18,673 bases of DNA from an uncultured Oscillibacter sp. Its GTDB lineage: Bacteria; Bacillota; Clostridia; Oscillospirales; Oscillospiraceae. Within the stretch, counting starts at the first letter, position 1; each line of letters begins with the position of its first letter. The DNA lies in the NCBI GenBank assembly GCA_934574045.1, contig CAKTMK010000044.1, positions 1-18,673 of the forward strand, read 5' to 3'. The position numbers and the translations under genes were made by a program. This document shows positions 1 through 7,099 of this stretch, piece by piece. Below the pieces are notes generated by a model that saw nothing but the letters and a program-made list of their open reading frames with translations, was not told the origin of the DNA and did no database searches.

Positions 1-900
1 CTGGAGGCCCGGGCGGACCGGGAGGGCGCCATGGCCGCGGCGGGCGAGAGCGTGTACGCCGGGCCGGTGACGCCGGTATCCGCGTCCTCCGTCTCCGCCG
101 CTGCGGGACCCATGCAGGCGAAAAAGCCCGGGTCCAAAAAACTGGATGAGTCCATGGAGATCTCGGAGCCGACGCTGGTGACCGGCGAGATCCTCGACAA
201 GGAGGCAAAGACCGACACGGGGGACGCCACCGTCCGCTCCTTCCAGAACGGCCGCAGCTACGCGCTCAACCAGATGCTGCAGAACGCCAGCCGCGAGCAG
301 CTTCAGGACCCCAAGCTGCGCCAGCTCGTGCTGGACGATTACAATACCAATATGAACGCCCGTCTGCGGTCCATGGAGGGCATCGCAAAGGACGAGATGG
401 ACTCGAAGGCGTTCCGCCGGGGCGCGGGAGAGCTGCACAGCCTGAACATGGTTCTCGGCAGTATGCTGCCGGAGGACTTCAGCGATCAGGTCATGGCCGC
501 GCAGAAGCAGGGCGGCGAAAGCGGCGCGATGGACTACATCAGCAGCTCCGTCAGCTCCAACAGCGAGCTGATGGACTTTATGGGCGGGCTGGCGCCCTCC
601 TTCGCGGGCGTGAGCAACTACGCCGACGAGGGCGAGCGCTCCGCCATGATGATGAACAATCTGCTGCTCCGCTCCGTCAACGGCGCGGTGGCCAAGAAGT
701 ACGGCATGGCCCAGCGCGCCCGGGCCAGCGAGCTGAAAAAGCAGGGAAAGACGAATCAGGAGATCGAGGACGATCTGAGCCGCACGGTGGACAAGGGCGA
801 CATCGTGCGCAGCATGAAGCTGCAAAAGGCCATCAACACCGGAAACAGCGACAGCGCCAGCCGGCTGCGCCGCCTGCTGGTGGGCCGGCTCGGCGGCTGA
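1..900 (+). CDS. Hypothetical protein, possibly 5'-truncated by the window edge
   Basis: I do not recognise this protein. The frame is open from base 1. The first ATG is at 31, preceded by a GGGAGGG stretch that could be a ribosome binding site, so the gene either starts at 31 (289 aa) or extends upstream out of the window. From the ATG, residues 1-30 are Ala/Ser/Pro/Val-rich and look disordered. The rest is hydrophilic, mostly helical, rich in Met, Ser, Gln and charged residues, with a basic C-terminus (RLRRLLVGRLGG). There is no signal peptide, membrane segment or cysteine pattern, which suggests a cytosolic structural or accessory protein. Codon use matches its GC-rich neighbours. It ends just before a strong terminator and so is the last gene of its transcript. 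Confidence 0.75.
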   Translation: MEARADREGAMAAAGESVYAGPVTPVSASSVSAAAGPMQAKKPGSKKLDESMEISEPTLVTGEILDKEAKTDTGDATVRSFQNGRSYALNQMLQNASREQLQDPKLRQLVLDDYNTNMNARLRSMEGIAKDEMDSKAFRRGAGELHSLNMVLGSMLPEDFSDQVMAAQKQGGESGAMDYISSSVSSNSELMDFMGGLAPSFAGVSNYADEGERSAMMMNNLLLRSVNGAVAKKYGMAQRARASELKKQGKTNQEIEDDLSRTVDKGDIVRSMKLQKAINTGNSDSASRLRRLLVGRLGG

Positions 901-922
901 CCGGGAAAATACGACACCGCAC

Positions 923-960
923 AGGAGGGAGGGACCGACGGTCCCTCCCTCCTTGCTTTT
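923..960 (+). terminator. Strong intrinsic terminator after the first gene
   Basis: A perfect 14-bp stem (923-936 with 940-953, built on GGAGGGAGGGACC) has a 3-nt GAC loop and is followed by TGCTTTT. It lies 22 bases after the stop codon at 900, on the same strand as that gene. Confidence 0.85.
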
Positions 961-1130
961 GCCGCGCCCCGCCGGAACGGCGCGGCATTGCGCCGCCGTC
1001 CGCGCCGGTTTTGCGCGGCTTTGCCCGGCTTTACCCGGCGGCCCGCCGCCGGACGTCCCCGCGGAGCGCCGGGGAGGTTGAGACTGCCGCGCTTGCGGAC
1101 TGGAATATCCCACGCCTACGGGAGAGAACG
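961..1130. other. GC-rich intergenic stretch without a recognisable gene
   Basis: Between the two terminators I see no supported gene. The only structure is a GC-rich 8-bp inverted repeat (961-968 with 979-986). A short open frame here lacks a ribosome binding site and has a low-complexity Arg/Pro/Ala translation typical of GC-rich non-coding sequence. Confidence 0.5.
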
Positions 1131-1165
1131 CCGCAGCGCCCCGCCGGTCCGGCGGGGCGCTGCGG
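1131..1165 (-). terminator. Hairpin terminator of the LytTR/GHKL operon
   Basis: A perfect 15-bp GC-rich stem (1131-1145 with 1151-1165) has a 5-nt loop. It lies 18 bases beyond the kinase stop codon when read on the minus strand. The sequence after the stem on that strand (CGTTCTCTCCC) is only moderately T-rich, so termination is likely but the U tract is weak. Confidence 0.6.
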
Positions 1166-1183
1166 CCAGAAAAGAGGTTAGGG

Positions 1184-1927
1184 TCAAACGGCGGCGGTCT
1201 CCCGCGGCGCGGCCTGCGCAGCGGGGGAGACGGCTTCGCCGCTGTGCGGCGTGAGAAGAAAGACGGACGCGCGGAATTCCTGCCCGTCGGCGGTAAAAGC
1301 GGCGTCGCCGCCGTACTGCCGCGCGATGCGGCGGATGGTGGGCAGGCCGATGCCGATGCGGCCCGGACGCTTGCTGGACAGGAACCGTCCGTCGGCGCCC
1401 TTGGGGACCGAGCGGCAGGAGTTGCCCACCACGATCGTCACGTACCCCGGTGTGCGGATGGTCCGTGCCCGCAGCCAGCCGCCGCCCTCCCGGGTCAGGC
1501 ACTCCACCGCGTTTTCCAGCAGATTGCTCAAAAGCAGGCAGAGGTCGGGGAGCATCCGGCTGTCCACCGGCTCCAGCTCCAGCCGCAGGTCTGCCTGCGC
1601 GCCCAGCGACTCCGCCTGACGCCGGTAAAAGGCGGCCAGCGCTGCCACCGGGCCGGTCCCGCCCACGGGTGTGTGCAGCAGCGTCTCCAGCTCCGGCGGG
1701 ATGGACGCGCCGCCCTCACCGGAGACCTGAATATAGTGGCGCAGGTCGTGGCGCAGCTCCCGCAGGGCCTCGGTCTGGCGCTCCAGCTCCTGTGCCTGAA
1801 GCTGGCAGGACTGCACGGTCTGGCGCAACCGGGCGTTTTCCCGCCGCGCGCGGCGCAGCAGCAGGAGCGCCCAGATGCACAGGATCAGACATACCGCCGA
1901 AAGCGCGGAAAGAACTGCGACCCTCAT
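1184..1927 (-). CDS. GHKL-type sensor histidine kinase with a single membrane helix
   Basis: Predicted partner kinase of the LytTR response regulator encoded just upstream. Starting at the ATG at 1927, the protein has 247 residues: one N-terminal membrane helix (about 5-25), a coiled-coil-like stretch (28-58), an H-box RHDLRHYIQ with phospho-acceptor H60, an N-box LLSNLLENAVE with N139, and a G-box GRIGIGL (189-195). This is the AgrC/VirS-like layout, but it is much shorter than polytopic relatives and has no extracellular or multi-helix sensor domain. Its signal therefore probably comes from the membrane, a partner or the cytosol (inference). The ATG overlaps the upstream TGA in an ATGA and has GGGGG upstream. 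A TTG 12 bases earlier is possible but less likely. The C-terminal tail (about 225-247) is Ala-rich and probably disordered. Confidence 0.87.
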   Translation of the reverse strand: MRVAVLSALSAVCLILCIWALLLLRRARRENARLRQTVQSCQLQAQELERQTEALRELRHDLRHYIQVSGEGGASIPPELETLLHTPVGGTGPVAALAAFYRRQAESLGAQADLRLELEPVDSRMLPDLCLLLSNLLENAVECLTREGGGWLRARTIRTPGYVTIVVGNSCRSVPKGADGRFLSSKRPGRIGIGLPTIRRIARQYGGDAAFTADGQEFRASVFLLTPHSGEAVSPAAQAAPRETAAV

Positions 1928-2652
1928 TTCTGCCCCCAAGCCTTCAGATAGGTCCAGTCGATGAACCGGCTGCGGACCTTTGCGGCGTTGGCGGAGCTGA
2001 TGGGCACCAGATCGCCGCCGTTCATGCGGAAGTCGCTGCCCTCCAGCCCCAGCACGTGGTTCATGTTCACCAGATAGCTCCGGTGGCAGCGCAGAAAGTC
2101 CGGGCTGTCGATGGCGGCCTCCAGATCGTCCAGCCCCCGGCGGGCAACGATGTCGTCCCGCTCCGTGTGGATGTGGGCCTGATGGCCGAGAATCTCAATA
2201 TACCGGATGGACTGGAGCGGAAGCTCCATGGACTCCCAGTTGGAGGAGACGGTGAGGCAGCGAACCGAGTCGGGCATATGCTCGATGCACCAGTCCAGCG
2301 CCGCGGCCACGTCCGCCTGCTGAAAGGGCTTGACCAGATAGTCCGACGCCTGCACGTCGAAGCTCTCCATCCCGTGGTCCTCGCTGGTGGTGGCGAAAAT
2401 GATGGCGGCGGCGCGGTCTTTCTGCCGGATGGCGCGGGCCGCGTCCAGCCCGGAGAGACCGGGCATGTAGATATCAAGAAAAATGATCTGGAACATTCCG
2501 GGGCGGAACACGTGGACCAGCTCGTCGCCGCTGGAGAACAGGCGGAGCTTTCCTGTCAGGCCCCGCTCCTCCAGCGCGGCGCGGACCATTCCGGCCAGCG
2601 CGGCCCGCTCCTCGGGAAGATCGTCACAGATCGCAGCAGAGATCGTTTTCAT
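1924..2652 (-). CDS. LytTR-family response regulator
   Basis: Response regulator of 242 residues. The receiver domain (about 1-122) keeps all key residues: acidic pair D10/D11, phospho-acceptor D60 in FLDIYMP, T89 and K108 in the LVKP motif. The C-terminal LytTR DNA-binding domain (about 130-237) contains the family motif FLRCHRSYLVN at 187-197. LytTR regulators of this AgrA/VirR type bind paired 9-10-bp boxes upstream of target promoters, often for exoproteins, bacteriocins or quorum sensing. The start at 2652 lies inside the end of the upstream LytTR gene (29-base overlap), and the stop overlaps the kinase ATG by 4 bases, so the three genes are almost certainly co-translated. Its targets are unknown. 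Confidence 0.92.
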   Translation of the reverse strand: MKTISAAICDDLPEERAALAGMVRAALEERGLTGKLRLFSSGDELVHVFRPGMFQIIFLDIYMPGLSGLDAARAIRQKDRAAAIIFATTSEDHGMESFDVQASDYLVKPFQQADVAAALDWCIEHMPDSVRCLTVSSNWESMELPLQSIRYIEILGHQAHIHTERDDIVARRGLDDLEAAIDSPDFLRCHRSYLVNMNHVLGLEGSDFRMNGGDLVPISSANAAKVRSRFIDWTYLKAWGQK

Positions 2653-3370
2653 AGGCTCCTTTGCTCCGTGGGCCGCCGCCCGTCCGCGCGGAGCGGACCG
2701 CTTCGTACGCCTCGATCACCCGGTCCCGGACCTTCCGCCCCAGCGGCAGGCGGGTCCCGTCTGAGAGGATCAGCTCTCCCCCCGCGGCCTGCGCCGCGTG
2801 GCAGAGATTGACGAGAAAGCTGCGCTGGCAGCGGACGAAGATCCCCGGCGGCAGCAGCTCCTCCAGCGCGGACAGGGGGAGCCGCACCAGCATCTGCGAG
2901 TGCGTCCGGTGGAGCAGGCACCCCTTCGGCACGCTCTCCGCCCACACAAGATCGTACAGCGGGATCTGGACCTTCACCCGGTCCGACATCAGCTCCAGCC
3001 GCCGGAGCGTCCCCCACCATAGCTCCACGCAGCGGTCCATGGCCCGCCACACGTCGTCCGCCTTCGGCGGCGCGGCCAGCAGGCCGGTGGGGTGGAGCGC
3101 GTAGCAGTCGATGGCGGCGCGGGGGTCCCGGGCGCAGAGGAACAGGGCGCAGTCCGTCTTCCGCGCGGGGAGCAGCGGCTCCAGCGCGGCGGGCGGAAGC
3201 GCCCCGGCATCCACAAAGAAAATGCCGCCCCGGCGGTCCGCCGGAGCCTCCGGCAGACGGTCCCACACGGCGATGTCCAGCTCGGCACAGGCCAGCCGTA
3301 TCCACGCCGTCACCAGACGGCGCAGCGCAGCGCGGGTCTCCGGGTCCGCTGAATAGATGACGGCGCGCAT
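2624..3370 (-). CDS. LytTR-domain protein with a degenerate receiver domain
   Basis: First gene of the minus-strand operon; 248 residues. Its ATG at 3370 has an excellent AGGAGGAGG site upstream. The C-terminal half (about 127-227) is a LytTR DNA-binding domain with the motif IFVRCQRSFLVNL at 177-189. The N-terminal half aligns in layout with a receiver domain, but only D9 of the acidic pocket remains. A possible acceptor D54 lies in FFVDAGALPP, and the essential Lys is replaced in GLLAAPPK (96-103). It therefore probably works without normal phosphorylation, either as a constitutive DNA binder or as a partner or antagonist of the intact regulator whose gene it overlaps by 29 bases. The last 20 residues are an Arg/Gly/Lys-rich tail. 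This is an unusual extra LytTR protein ahead of an otherwise standard pair. Confidence 0.82.
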   Translation of the reverse strand: MRAVIYSADPETRAALRRLVTAWIRLACAELDIAVWDRLPEAPADRRGGIFFVDAGALPPAALEPLLPARKTDCALFLCARDPRAAIDCYALHPTGLLAAPPKADDVWRAMDRCVELWWGTLRRLELMSDRVKVQIPLYDLVWAESVPKGCLLHRTHSQMLVRLPLSALEELLPPGIFVRCQRSFLVNLCHAAQAAGGELILSDGTRLPLGRKVRDRVIEAYEAVRSARTGGGPRSKGAYENDLCCDL

Positions 3371-3450
3371 ACTCGGTCCTCCTCCTGATTCCGGCTTACA
3401 AAAAGCGGGGCACGGCAGTGACGATGCGTTCCGGCTCCACGCGGCTCTAA

Positions 3451-3456
3451 ATCATA
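3451..3456 (-). promoter_or_regulatory. Possible -10 element of the LytTR/GHKL operon
   Basis: On the minus strand, TATGAT lies about 80 bases upstream of the ATG at 3370, in the only AT-rich part of the gap between the two minus-strand transcripts. No good -35 sequence sits at normal spacing, as expected if an activator is needed. This is a weak assignment. Confidence 0.3.
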
Positions 3457-3500
3457 TTTATGTTACCAGAAAATTATTCCGCTGTAATGGCCCGTTTCGG

Positions 3501-3540
3501 ATAAAAAACGGCCCACCCGGAAACGGCGTCCGGGCGGGCC
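3501..3540 (-). terminator. Intrinsic terminator of the double-HTH regulator gene
   Basis: On the minus strand, an 11-bp GC stem with one mismatch (3530-3540 with 3510-3520, 9-nt loop) is followed by GTTTTTTAT. It begins 8 bases past the stop codon at 3548, so the upstream regulator is transcribed separately from the LytTR operon. Confidence 0.85.
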
Positions 3541-3547
3541 TGCGGAT

Positions 3548-4723
3548 TCAGCGCAGCATATATTTTTTGAGCTGGCTCCGGCTGGAGATCCCCAGCTTCA
3601 GGTAAACACTGGAGATATAGTGCTTCACCGTGTGGGGGGAAAGCTCCATATGCCGGGCGATCTCCTGATTCGTCCAGCCCCGGCTGGCCAGCATGGCGAT
3701 GGTGAATTCCACGGTGGTCAGGTCGTCCGCCACCTCCTCGCCGACGGCAGGGTTATGGATCTTGCGCCAACCGGCGCTGAAGCGGTAGGTGATGGCGATG
3801 ACCTGCTGATATGCCTCCGGGTCGTCACGTTTCAGGCAGACCTCAATCAGCCCCTGCAAAAGCCCGTGGTGCTCGCCGAAGGCTTCGATCAGGCCGTCCG
3901 GCCGGGCCATGTCCCACGCGGCCATGAAGTGGGACTGGGCCTCCTCCGGACGCATCAGGCTCATCAGGTCCATGGCTGCCACCAGATGCAGATAGACCGA
4001 GGAGATGGGGTGCAGGCCCCGCTGGACGTTGAGCGCCGTCTCCGCGACGCCCAGAGACCGGCCGTAGTCTCCGTCCAGATAGACCCTGTGGGCGCGCAGA
4101 TAGCAGGCCCAGCCCTGAAGCCCCTCCGGCAGAGCGGTCAGGACTTCCTCCACACGGATGGGCGCGGCCAGCGGCAGATGCAGCAGAATGGAGGATGCGG
4201 CGGACATCAGCCCGCACACCGCCATGACCTGCGCGTCATCCGGTCGGGCGCGCAGCAGGGAATCCCGCACATAGTTCAGGCTGGACTGAGCGGCGCTGAT
4301 ACGGTTGAGCGAAAGGCTGGCAAAGCCGCAGATCAGGCCGGCGGACAGGGCCAGCGCCAGATCGGCGTGGCTGAGATACGGCTCCGCCTGCCGGACGGCC
4401 AGCTCCGCCTGACCGCTGAAATAGTAGTACTCAGCCCAGGCGATGCCCCGTCGGTCCGGGTCGGACATGGCTTCGATGCAGGCGCGGTGTTCGCCGGGGG
4501 CGAAGCTGCTGCTCAGCAGCGGCATCAGATTTTCCGGACGCAGGACGGCGGAGGCGTCATGGCGGGGCGCGGCCCGCTGGGGACGGGCGGTCCCCGCGGG
4601 GATCATCCATGCGCTGTCCAGCCGCGCCGCGCCCGGGATCAGCCCGTCCTTGCAGTACTGCTGCACGCGCCGGACGGAAAGACCCCACTCCTCCGCCGCG
4701 GCCTTTGCGGAAATGTAGTTCAA
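3548..4723 (-). CDS. Transcriptional regulator with N-terminal excisionase/MerR-like HTH and C-terminal LuxR HTH
   Basis: Regulator of 391 residues with two DNA-binding modules. Residues 1-43 resemble excisionase/MerR-like HTH domains of Clostridia (YISAKAAAEEWGLSVRRVQQ, then a wing with GLIPGAARLDSAWMIP). Residues 339-391 form a LuxR/FixJ-type HTH (GWTNQEIARHMELSPHTVKH, then VYLKLGISSRSQLKKYML). The middle (about 65-335) is helical and Ala/Leu-rich with repeated helix pairs, probably TPR-like, as in other large LuxR regulators. The start is a TTG at 4723 with GGCGGTGG upstream. No ATG occurs in frame between it and an upstream stop, and the N-terminal HTH needs this start. It is divergent from the second LytTR system and is a candidate regulator of it (inference). 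Its ligand is unknown. Confidence 0.83.
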   Translation of the reverse strand: MNYISAKAAAEEWGLSVRRVQQYCKDGLIPGAARLDSAWMIPAGTARPQRAAPRHDASAVLRPENLMPLLSSSFAPGEHRACIEAMSDPDRRGIAWAEYYYFSGQAELAVRQAEPYLSHADLALALSAGLICGFASLSLNRISAAQSSLNYVRDSLLRARPDDAQVMAVCGLMSAASSILLHLPLAAPIRVEEVLTALPEGLQGWACYLRAHRVYLDGDYGRSLGVAETALNVQRGLHPISSVYLHLVAAMDLMSLMRPEEAQSHFMAAWDMARPDGLIEAFGEHHGLLQGLIEVCLKRDDPEAYQQVIAITYRFSAGWRKIHNPAVGEEVADDLTTVEFTIAMLASRGWTNQEIARHMELSPHTVKHYISSVYLKLGISSRSQLKKYMLR

Positions 4724-4740
4724 GAAACCACCGCCTGTCG

Positions 4741-4857
4741 TTTCGTGAGTGCGAAATTTGATGTGCTTATTTTACAAGTTTCGTGAAGAAGTTACAAGCA
4801 TTTTCAGGAAAATTTGTAAAAAAATTGAATAATTGGAAAGCTGCGGCGTATTTCGTG
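4741..4857. repeat. Three TTTCGTG direct repeats in the divergent promoter region
   Basis: The heptamer TTTCGTG occurs at 4741-4747, 4780-4786 and 4851-4857, all in the same orientation. The middle copy sits in the spacer of the minus-strand promoter, one lies downstream of that promoter and one lies about 50 bases upstream of the plus-strand -10. They could be binding sites for the adjacent regulator, but the motif is short and chance is not excluded. Confidence 0.35.
4769..4797 (-). promoter_or_regulatory. Promoter of the double-HTH regulator gene
   Basis: On the minus strand, TTGTAA (4797-4792) and TAAAAT (4774-4769) are separated by exactly 17 bases. This places transcription start about 40 bases upstream of the TTG start codon at 4723. 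It is a good match to a housekeeping sigma-factor promoter. Confidence 0.65.
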
Positions 4858-4907
4858 TAAAAAATGATGTATTTTGCGCGGAACGGCTTCCGCCCGGGAA
4901 ATATTTC

Positions 4908-4916
4908 TGCTATAAT
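4908..4916 (+). promoter_or_regulatory. Extended -10 promoter of the second LytTR operon
   Basis: TGCTATAAT is a perfect extended -10 element about 55 bases upstream of the ATG at 4971. The -35 position (TTCCGC at 4888-4893) is poor, which fits an extended -10 promoter or one needing an activator. Confidence 0.65.
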
Positions 4917-4970
4917 GACACGGGCGGAGACCGGGACGTGCGGCCCGCCCCGAAGGGAGGCGCGGAGAAT

Positions 4971-5705
4971 ATGATAAAGCTGGCGTTTTGCGACGACGAT
5001 CTCTCCGCGCTCAACGAGGTGCGGGTGCTGCTGGACCAGTACCGGGTGGAGCGGAACCGGGAGATCGCCTACACCGCGTTTCAAAGCCCGCTGGAGCTTT
5101 TGAGCGAGGTGGAGCGGGGCGCCCGGTTCGACGTTTTGCTGCTGGACGTGCTCATGCCGGGACAGAACGGGATCGACACGGCGGCAGAGCTGCGCCGGTA
5201 TGACGGTGCGGTGAAGATCATCTTTCTCACCTCGTCGGCGGAGTTCGCGGTGCAGTCCTATACGGTGGACGCCTATTTCTACCTGCTCAAGCCCGTCTGG
5301 AAGGACGGCTTTTTCCGCGTGATGGACGATGTTCTGAGCACCTGTGAGCGGGAGCGGACGGACAGTCTGGTGCTGAAGTGCAAAACGGGGATCACCTGCG
5401 TGGAGCCGCGCAGGATCGAGTTCTGCGAGATCCTGCACCGGACGCTGTACATCCACCTCGCCAGCGGAAAGGTGCTGGAGAGCAGCGGCAGTCTGGACGA
5501 TCTGGCTAAGGAGCTGGAGTCCCAGGGCTGCTTTCTGCGGCCGCACCGCTCCTTCCTTGTGAATCTGGACTATGTGCAGAGCCTTTCCTACCGGGCCATC
5601 ACCATGTCCTGCCTGACGGAGATCCCTCTGCCGAGGGGGAAGTACGCCGAGGTGAAGGACGCGTTTCTGGAGCATGCGTTCCAGCGGGGGAGGGTGCTGC
5701 TATGA
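4971..5705 (+). CDS. LytTR-family response regulator (second system)
   Basis: Response regulator of 244 residues. The receiver domain (about 1-122) has acidic residues D8/D9 in FCDDD, phospho-acceptor D59 in LLLDVLMPG, T87 and K107 in LLKP. The LytTR DNA-binding domain (about 133-238) has the motif FLRPHRSFLVNLDYV at 188-202. The ATG at 4971 is chosen because the receiver fold begins there (MIKLAFCDDD) and AAGGGAGG (4953-4960) is its ribosome binding site; the frame stays open further upstream only through untranslated leader. The stop overlaps the kinase start in an ATGA. It probably controls exported or cell-surface genes. The envelope gene run just downstream is a candidate target (inference). 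Confidence 0.93.
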   Translation: MIKLAFCDDDLSALNEVRVLLDQYRVERNREIAYTAFQSPLELLSEVERGARFDVLLLDVLMPGQNGIDTAAELRRYDGAVKIIFLTSSAEFAVQSYTVDAYFYLLKPVWKDGFFRVMDDVLSTCERERTDSLVLKCKTGITCVEPRRIEFCEILHRTLYIHLASGKVLESSGSLDDLAKELESQGCFLRPHRSFLVNLDYVQSLSYRAITMSCLTEIPLPRGKYAEVKDAFLEHAFQRGRVLL

Positions 5706-6976
5706 GCGCGTGGCTCCAGATCTTGAACGGCGGCGCGGTCAGCCTGTTCGGCAGCGTGCTGAGCGCGGCCTTCTGCGGTGCGCTGGATCAGCCGAAAAGC
5801 CGCCGCCCGTTCTGGTGCATCATGGCGGTCATTGTGCTGGCGCAGGGGGGCGTGTACGCCTTTTGGGACGCGGATGTGCTCCAGCGGATCTACCCGCTGC
5901 TCATCCACCTGCCGCTGCTGCTGGCGCTGTGCGCGCTGACGCGGCGGTTTCTGTGGCCGCTGATCTGCGTGCTGATCGCGTACCTCTGCTGCCAGCTCCG
6001 GCGCTGGCTGGGCCTTCTGGCCGTGGAACTGCTCACCGGCGGCGCGCAGACGCAGGCGGCGGCGGAGCTGCTGGTGACGTTGCCGCTGCTGCTGGTCCTG
6101 CTGCGCTTTGCCGCGCCGGCGGTCCGGCGGGCGTCGGAATATACGGCCCGGGTCCAGTGCCAGCTGGGCGTGATCCCGGCCCTCTATTACATCTTTGATT
6201 ACCTCACGCGGGTGTATACCGACCTGCTGACCCGGGGCGACCCGGTGGCCGTGGAGTTCATGTCCTTCGCCTGCTGCGTGGCATACCTTGCGTACCTGCT
6301 GCACAGCGCGGAGGAGGACCGGGCGCGGGCGGACGCGCTCCAGCTGCAAAACAGCCTGCGGCTCCAGCTCACGCAGGCCGTCCGGGAGATCGACGCGCTG
6401 CGCAGCTCTCAGGAGCTGGCCAGCCGCTACCGCCACGACCTGCGCCACCATCTGCAATACGTCTCGGCCTGCATCCGGAACGGGCAGGACGGGCAGGCCC
6501 AGCGCTACATCTCCGGCATCTGTCAGGAGATCGAGGCGCAGAAGGTGCAGCGCTACTGCGAAAACGAGACGGCCAACCTGATCCTCTCCGCCTTTGCGGG
6601 GCGGGCGGAAAAGAGCGGCGTGCGCATGGAGGTGCGCGGCGCGCTGCCCGCGTTCATTCTGGTGGGGGACAGCGACCTGTGCGTGCTGCTGTCCAACGCG
6701 CTGGAAAACGCGCTCCACGCCTGCGCGCCGCTGGCGGCGGCGGGGCGGACGTGTGTGGTGTCCGTGGAGTTTCACCAGCGGGAGGAGAAGTTTTTCTTAC
6801 AGGTGCAGAACCCCTTTGAGGGTGCGCTGCGCTTTGACGCCAAGGGCGTTCCCGTGTCCGACCGGCCGGGCCACGGCATGGGCGTGCAGAGCATCTGCTC
6901 CATCGTGGAGCGCCGGGGCGGGGTCTACGCCTTCTCGGCCCGGGACGGAGTGTTCACCCTGCGCCTGTCCTGCTGA
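5702..6976 (+). CDS. Polytopic GHKL sensor histidine kinase, AgrC/VirS-like
   Basis: Partner kinase of the LytTR regulator whose gene it overlaps by 4 bases. It has 424 residues. The N-terminal part (about 8-200) contains around six hydrophobic helices (roughly 8-27, 38-55, 62-80, 85-110, 122-140, 185-201), as in peptide-sensing AgrC-type kinases. A coiled-coil linker follows (about 203-240), then an H-box YRHDLRHHLQY with phospho-acceptor H245, an N-box LLSNALENALHAC with N336, and a G-box PGHGMG (389-394) ending at Cys424. No AgrB or AgrD-like peptide gene is visible nearby, so if it senses a peptide the source is elsewhere. The similarity of its catalytic motifs to those of the short kinase at 1184-1927 is family-wide and does not itself prove recent duplication. 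Confidence 0.92.
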   Translation: MSAWLQILNGGAVSLFGSVLSAAFCGALDQPKSRRPFWCIMAVIVLAQGGVYAFWDADVLQRIYPLLIHLPLLLALCALTRRFLWPLICVLIAYLCCQLRRWLGLLAVELLTGGAQTQAAAELLVTLPLLLVLLRFAAPAVRRASEYTARVQCQLGVIPALYYIFDYLTRVYTDLLTRGDPVAVEFMSFACCVAYLAYLLHSAEEDRARADALQLQNSLRLQLTQAVREIDALRSSQELASRYRHDLRHHLQYVSACIRNGQDGQAQRYISGICQEIEAQKVQRYCENETANLILSAFAGRAEKSGVRMEVRGALPAFILVGDSDLCVLLSNALENALHACAPLAAAGRTCVVSVEFHQREEKFFLQVQNPFEGALRFDAKGVPVSDRPGHGMGVQSICSIVERRGGVYAFSARDGVFTLRLSC

Positions 6977-7021
6977 GCGGGAGTGACGATTCAGGACGCT
7001 TTTGGTGCGATTCGCGCATAA

Positions 7022-7072
7022 CGCGCCCAGTCCGGGCGCGTGTGTGATATCATCATAACAGGCCGAAAGGCC
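7022..7072 (+). other. Two small hairpins between the kinase and the lipoprotein gene
   Basis: A 7-bp GC stem (7022-7028 with 7034-7040) and a short GGCCGAAAGGCC hairpin (7061-7072) lie between the kinase stop and the next start. Neither is followed by a T tract, so they are weak terminators at best and may instead shape a leader RNA. I see no convincing promoter in this 123-base gap, so read-through from the TCS operon is possible. Confidence 0.35.
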
Positions 7073-7099
7073 GGAGAAAAGGAAGGAAGGATCTATTCT

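Noticed and set aside
1244..2811. Long plus-strand open frames opposite the kinase and LytTR genes
   Set aside because: Translations are Arg/Pro/Ala/Gly-rich without domains or ribosome binding sites; they mirror the GC-rich third positions of the real minus-strand genes.
3371..3547. A possible AgrD-like signal peptide gene near the LytTR systems
   Set aside because: No short frame with a ribosome binding site and a suitable amphipathic or cysteine-containing peptide is seen here or in 4724-4970, and no AgrB-like protein is encoded in the window.
3620..4786. Plus-strand open frame of about 388 codons opposite the double-HTH regulator
   Set aside because: No recognisable domain, composition rich in Gln/His/Gly/Arg typical of an antisense shadow; the minus strand has clear HTH domains, terminator and promoter.
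5588..6775. Minus-strand open frame of about 395 codons opposite the second kinase
   Set aside because: Gln/Arg/His-rich shadow of a GHKL kinase with complete catalytic motifs on the plus strand.
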